Of a stretch of 64,000 bases of DNA, positions 60,793 to 64,000 are shown one piece after another. Below the pieces are notes generated by a model that was not told the origin of the DNA, ran no database searches, and worked only from the letters and a program-made list of their open reading frames with translations. Source of the DNA: Hydrocarboniclastica marina. Lineage in GTDB: Bacteria; Pseudomonadota; Gammaproteobacteria; Pseudomonadales; Oleiphilaceae. A program made the translations under genes and the position numbers. Every line of letters begins with the position of its first letter. Within the stretch, counting starts at the first letter, position 1. The stretch spans positions 2,852,692 through 2,916,691 of the forward strand of contig NZ_CP031093.1 in NCBI RefSeq assembly GCF_004851605.1, written 5' to 3'.

Positions 60793-62550
60793 GTAGCCTG
60801 CCATCGTCTTGTTGAGCAAGCTGGTCAAAGCACCACAGTTTTCCAGAGGCGGCAGGTAGTACTCGCCGGTAATGATGCCGCCGCGAAGCGGGGAGAAGGA
60901 CTCACCTTCAGGCGATTGCATGCTGATAGTCACCGGGTCTATTGTGCGGCACGCCTCACCACCGCCGATCATGACTGGAAAGCCGAAAAACGCGACTGTG
61001 ACTTTCGGTACTTTGATGTGCATGGATGCCTTCAGCGTTAACACGCCGTTTGCCAGCATGCCGCTCGATTCACGCGTCTGCTCGAACTCAACCTTCGCAG
61101 TCGCCTCGACACTGCGGAACAACCGGGAGACCGGAACCCTCAGCTGCGAGTTATCAATCCTGAGATCGCCCCCGAATATGCCGGTAGCCAGATCCAGTCT
61201 CGGCTCAATGGATCCGCTCAGCGCCATCGTTCTGCCGGAGGCCGCGATTGTGCTAGCGCCTTGTACATCGAAAGCTATGAAAGGCGGGTCGGTCACGATA
61301 CCACTGCCCTGCAGAGATACTACGGCCGGGTTTTCAGCACGGTCATAGGCGATGTTCAATGCCGAGCTGAAATGACCGTCGGAGTGGGGTGCGAACATCG
61401 CAGAAACGAAACAGGTTGCCCCTGGCGCGACTACCGAACACATGTGGCTACTAACAAATGCTCCGGCATCGCCCCCGGTGACCCAAATCTCGCTGATTGA
61501 CAGGCTCTCAATACCGTCATTACTAACGGCGATCTTACGGGTGACCGAAGTCCCTATTTCGACAACCCCGAAATCGACTTCATCGGGAACAACAATCTCC
61601 GGACCTGAAAGCAGACTTCGACCGGCTATAGCAATGTCCAGGACTGCGCTGTCGGGATCATTGGAGGCAACCGTGAGGACAGCGGTTTGTATACCGTCAT
61701 CCGACGGATAATATGTGATAAACACCGTACAGCTCTCGCCCGGAGCAAGCACAGAGCAGTCGGTAGACATCTCGAATGCACTGGAACCGTCGAGACTGAG
61801 CCTGTCGATACTCAATGGGGATTGGCCATCGTTGGTGATGACTATCGTCATCTCCTCGGACAAACCTGCCTGCACAGTCCCAAAGTCGACATTGTCCGTG
61901 GACAGGTGAATGTCCGCCGGGTCGTATGGATCAGGCGGAGGGATGATCCCGAAGGTGTGCAGAGCATTGTCCTGGCCAGGATCAAGCGTACAGACCGAAG
62001 TGAATTCGCCAACAGGATCGCTCGCGATCTCACCAGAGAACGTGCGAGTGATCATGTTCAGTGTCAAGCCCTCGACCCGGACTACTCCAGATCCTTCATC
62101 TGTTTCGCCGAAGACCAGGGGTTCCTGGACACCAGAGGCGGGCACGTTGAATGCACCGCCGCCCGAGGGAATCACCGTAGAGGGGATGTCCAACTGAACA
62201 GTTATGAACCGATCGACAGACGGCAACTCGACAACGACATCTGACGACGCTGTGCCTTCTATTGAAACGGCACCGGCGAGACCAAGCCCGATTTTGGCGT
62301 TTTCTGGCACCGTCGACACTACATCAATAGCGAAGGCTCCTGTCGGAGCACCAGATTCAACAGTGGCGGGCATCTCTGATGAGATGTTGGTGATGACCTG
62401 CTGGTTTCCGATCAACGGAAACGGACAGGTGTAGCTGAGTTCCAGGTTAACGGGCTCGGCTGAAACCGCCCCGCTGGCCAGCGCAAGTGCTGCTGCAGAG
62501 ATCGAGGTGCAAAACGCTCGCCTTCTCACCCTGTAAATGACGGGATTCAT
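60754..62550 (-). CDS. Secreted choice-of-anchor D (ASH-like) repeat protein, complete copy
   Basis: The 598-residue product has a signal peptide (about 1-31, ending SAE), a DUF6801-like beta domain (LSYTCPFPLIGNQ near 36), two ASH/choice-of-anchor D immunoglobulin-like domains (about 235-345 and 345-455, each with VDFGxVxxG and a Cys pair) and a C-terminal beta domain with VTVAFFGFPVMIGGG and the invariant end GLTPIL. It is probably a surface or secreted adhesin-like protein. The start at 62550 has AAAGGAAG well placed. A paralogue lies directly upstream (62921-64000). Confidence 0.85.
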   Translation of the reverse strand: MNPVIYRVRRRAFCTSISAAALALASGAVSAEPVNLELSYTCPFPLIGNQQVITNISSEMPATVESGAPTGAFAIDVVSTVPENAKIGLGLAGAVSIEGTASSDVVVELPSVDRFITVQLDIPSTVIPSGGGAFNVPASGVQEPLVFGETDEGSGVVRVEGLTLNMITRTFSGEIASDPVGEFTSVCTLDPGQDNALHTFGIIPPPDPYDPADIHLSTDNVDFGTVQAGLSEEMTIVITNDGQSPLSIDRLSLDGSSAFEMSTDCSVLAPGESCTVFITYYPSDDGIQTAVLTVASNDPDSAVLDIAIAGRSLLSGPEIVVPDEVDFGVVEIGTSVTRKIAVSNDGIESLSISEIWVTGGDAGAFVSSHMCSVVAPGATCFVSAMFAPHSDGHFSSALNIAYDRAENPAVVSLQGSGIVTDPPFIAFDVQGASTIAASGRTMALSGSIEPRLDLATGIFGGDLRIDNSQLRVPVSRLFRSVEATAKVEFEQTRESSGMLANGVLTLKASMHIKVPKVTVAFFGFPVMIGGGEACRTIDPVTISMQSPEGESFSPLRGGIITGEYYLPPLENCGALTSLLNKTMAGYGNTIQLGLTPIL

Positions 62551-62754
62551 GTTGTTCTTCCTTTTGATGTAATCCGCGTTGTATTCCTGTTGGGCATAAA
62601 GGCGATAAAACAGTGTCGGAATTTGTTCTCCTCCTACCCACAAGCACCAGAATTGTTTCATGACAGTCGTACAGATCGGAGTGTGTCTGCAAGGTTTGCA
62701 AGGAGAGGGCGAAGTAGCCCCAACCTTCACAGACGCAGGAATTCTAACTCAGGC

Positions 62755-62779
62755 ACATAGTTCGTTTTGCGCACTATGT
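62755..62779. promoter_or_regulatory. Inverted repeat upstream of choice-of-anchor D gene 1
   Basis: ACATAGT and ACTATGT form a perfect 7-bp inverted repeat separated by 11 bases, about 210 bases before the start of the gene at 62550. It may be an operator or part of a promoter; no clear -35/-10 pair was identified in this 300-base gap. Confidence 0.3.
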
Positions 62780-62858
62780 CTATAAAAACCGACACACCTC
62801 GACCTAAGCGGCCTGGCCAAATAGAGGAATGTCGAGGGGATCAGTACTCGACGTCGAA

Positions 62859-62959
62859 ACGAAAAAGGCCGCCCCCGCGAGTGGGGACGGCCTTTTATTG
62901 CAGAGCTTAAGATCTACTCCTTAGAGGATCGGAGTTAACCCCAGCTGGATGGTGTTGCC
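62859..62959. repeat. 101-bp near-identical repeat, copy 2 (3' end of choice-of-anchor D paralogue)
   Basis: Terminator, 3' untranslated region and last codons of the gene ending at 62921; it is the partner of 60692-60792 with one mismatch. Confidence 0.9.
62863..62897 (-). terminator. Intrinsic terminator of choice-of-anchor D gene 2
   Basis: The same long GC stem and T-run as at 60696-60730, about 25 bases after the stop of the upstream paralogue. Confidence 0.92.
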
Positions 62960-64000
62960 ATCTCCCGACAAGAAGTGGTTGAGCACGCCGGTCAGCGGGC
63001 CGCAATTCTCAAGGGGTGGCAGATCATATTCGCCGGCCAGGATGCCGCCTTCCAGCGGCGCGAACTGCTCGCCTTCAGGAGACTGCAGGCTGATGTTCAC
63101 CGCGTCCATTGTACGGCATTCGTCGCCTCCACCGATCTTGATCGGGAAGCCAAACAGCTTGACCGTCACTTTCGGCACGCTGATGTACATGGTGGACTCG
63201 GACGTCAGTACGCCGTCCTGAAGCGTGCCTGTTGTCTGGCCTACCTGCTCAAACTCAACCTGGGCAGTCGCCTTCAGCTTGCTGAACAGCCGGGAAATCT
63301 GGACGGTTGCCTGGGTGTCGTCAAGTGCCAGATCAGCGGTATACATGCCGGTAGCGATGTCAAGCGCAGCGTCAATAGTGCCGCTCAGAGGCAGTGTGCT
63401 ATCAGAGGCTGCAATGGTCGTGCTGCCCTCGATATCCATCAGGAAGTCAACAACGGTCTGGCCGGGATCGTCACCGGTACCCAGCAACGCCACTTCGCTT
63501 GGGCTGTCGGCGTCATTGGAGGCAATGACGAGCGTCGAGCTCAGGGCACCGACAGTCTGAGGCGCAAAGGTTACAGTCACGGAACAGCTTGCGTCCGGCG
63601 CGACGGTTGTACAGTCGTTAGCGCCGATCGTGAAGACACTGGCGTCACCACCACTCACTTCGATGCCGTTAATGGTCAGCGATTCAGTACCTGCGTTGCC
63701 AATAACGATATCCTGGGAAGTGGTTTCGCCCGGCAGTACCGTGCCGAAGTTGACCTCATCCTCAACAACGATTTCCGGTACCGGAACCGCAGTGCTGCTG
63801 CCGCTCAACGCAACATCGGAGAATTGCTCGTCAGGGTCGTCAGATTCGATGGTCAGGGTCGCACTCTGTGCACCTTCACCGCTCGGGAAATAGGTCACGG
63901 TAACCGCACAGCTTTCGCCAGCGTTCACAACAGAACAGTCGCTGGACTGGGAGAACGCGCTAGCGTCAGCGCCGTCGATAGTGATCCCGTTAATGCCTAG
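62921..64000 (-). CDS. Secreted choice-of-anchor D (ASH-like) repeat protein, partial (5' end outside window)
   Basis: The frame is open to the right edge (360 codons visible) and continues upstream. Visible parts are the end of one ASH-like domain (GDASVFTIGANDC-type repeats with Cys pairs), a second such domain with EDEVNFGTVLPGETTSQD, and the C-terminal domain with VTVKLFGFPIKIGGG and GLTPIL. It is a tandem paralogue of the gene at 60754, about half identical in the C-terminal domain, but nearly identical at the DNA level over the last 40 bases and terminator. Confidence 0.85.
   Translation of the reverse strand, partial: LGINGITIDGADASAFSQSSDCSVVNAGESCAVTVTYFPSGEGAQSATLTIESDDPDEQFSDVALSGSSTAVPVPEIVVEDEVNFGTVLPGETTSQDIVIGNAGTESLTINGIEVSGGDASVFTIGANDCTTVAPDASCSVTVTFAPQTVGALSSTLVIASNDADSPSEVALLGTGDDPGQTVVDFLMDIEGSTTIAASDSTLPLSGTIDAALDIATGMYTADLALDDTQATVQISRLFSKLKATAQVEFEQVGQTTGTLQDGVLTSESTMYISVPKVTVKLFGFPIKIGGGDECRTMDAVNISLQSPEGEQFAPLEGGILAGEYDLPPLENCGPLTGVLNHFLSGDGNTIQLGLTPIL

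Noticed and set aside
62975-64000. A 341-codon open frame on the plus strand at the right edge
   Set aside because: It is antisense to the choice-of-anchor D gene, whose protein repeats are clear; no family features are visible.

Overview
The window looks like chromosome from a motile, facultatively anaerobic, probably marine gammaproteobacterium. GC is moderately high, and the gene set (a Pseudomonas-type nosRZDFYL-tatE cluster, a BCCT carrier, NnrU, several c-di-GMP enzymes, three chemoreceptors, DUF6160 proteins) resembles Marinobacter and relatives. That placement is inferred from gene content only. I saw no rRNA, tRNA, CRISPR array, transposase or phage gene.

Layout. 1-11.7 kb: a truncated endonuclease/exonuclease/phosphatase-family gene, DUF4124 and HPP proteins, a methanogen-output-domain protein overlapping a PAS-GGDEF-EAL protein, a YbiO-like mechanosensitive channel, a GNAT enzyme, an outer-membrane protein, a lipoprotein, a DJ-1/PfpI protein and a cupin. 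11.9-22.3 kb: a GAF-GGDEF-EAL phosphodiesterase, a chemoreceptor, TrhA, a 34-residue basic protein, a DUF432-MscS pair, YajD, a LysR regulator divergent from a cation transporter, and a patatin. 22.4-34 kb: a two-gene unit of a KaiC-like double ATPase and a pseudo-receiver-PAS-GGDEF-EAL protein, then an orphan lipase-chaperone-like protein, an EF-hand protein, a cyclophilin, a thioesterase, a hydrolase, an aminopropyltransferase-like protein, a second chemoreceptor and Hsp20.

34.2-46.2 kb is the denitrification block. A c-type cytochrome faces a seven-gene minus-strand cluster, nosR-nosZ-nosD-nosF-nosY-nosL-tatA/E, for reduction of N2O to N2. nosR is preceded by an FNR/DNR-type box spaced exactly as in a class II activated promoter. 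Just upstream lie a diguanylate cyclase with a NarX/PilJ-like periplasmic sensor and an NnrU membrane protein, suggesting that nitrogen-oxide respiration and c-di-GMP signalling are linked here.

46.4-64 kb: a thioesterase, an HBM-type chemoreceptor, a DksA/TraR zinc finger, YjbQ, three tandem DUF6160 exported proteins that share a leader region with a short ribosome-binding-site-preceded ORF, FNT and TauE transporters, a cyclodeaminase-like protein, a DEDDh exonuclease plus cNMP/CBS/DUF294 pair, a BCCT carrier, and two tandem choice-of-anchor D secreted proteins whose 3' ends and terminators are almost identical over 101 bp. The second of these runs off the right edge.

Regulatory sites readable from sequence include a sigma-32 promoter for Hsp20, a sigma-28 promoter for the chemoreceptor at 31.8 kb, the FNR-type nosR promoter, and several intrinsic terminators.
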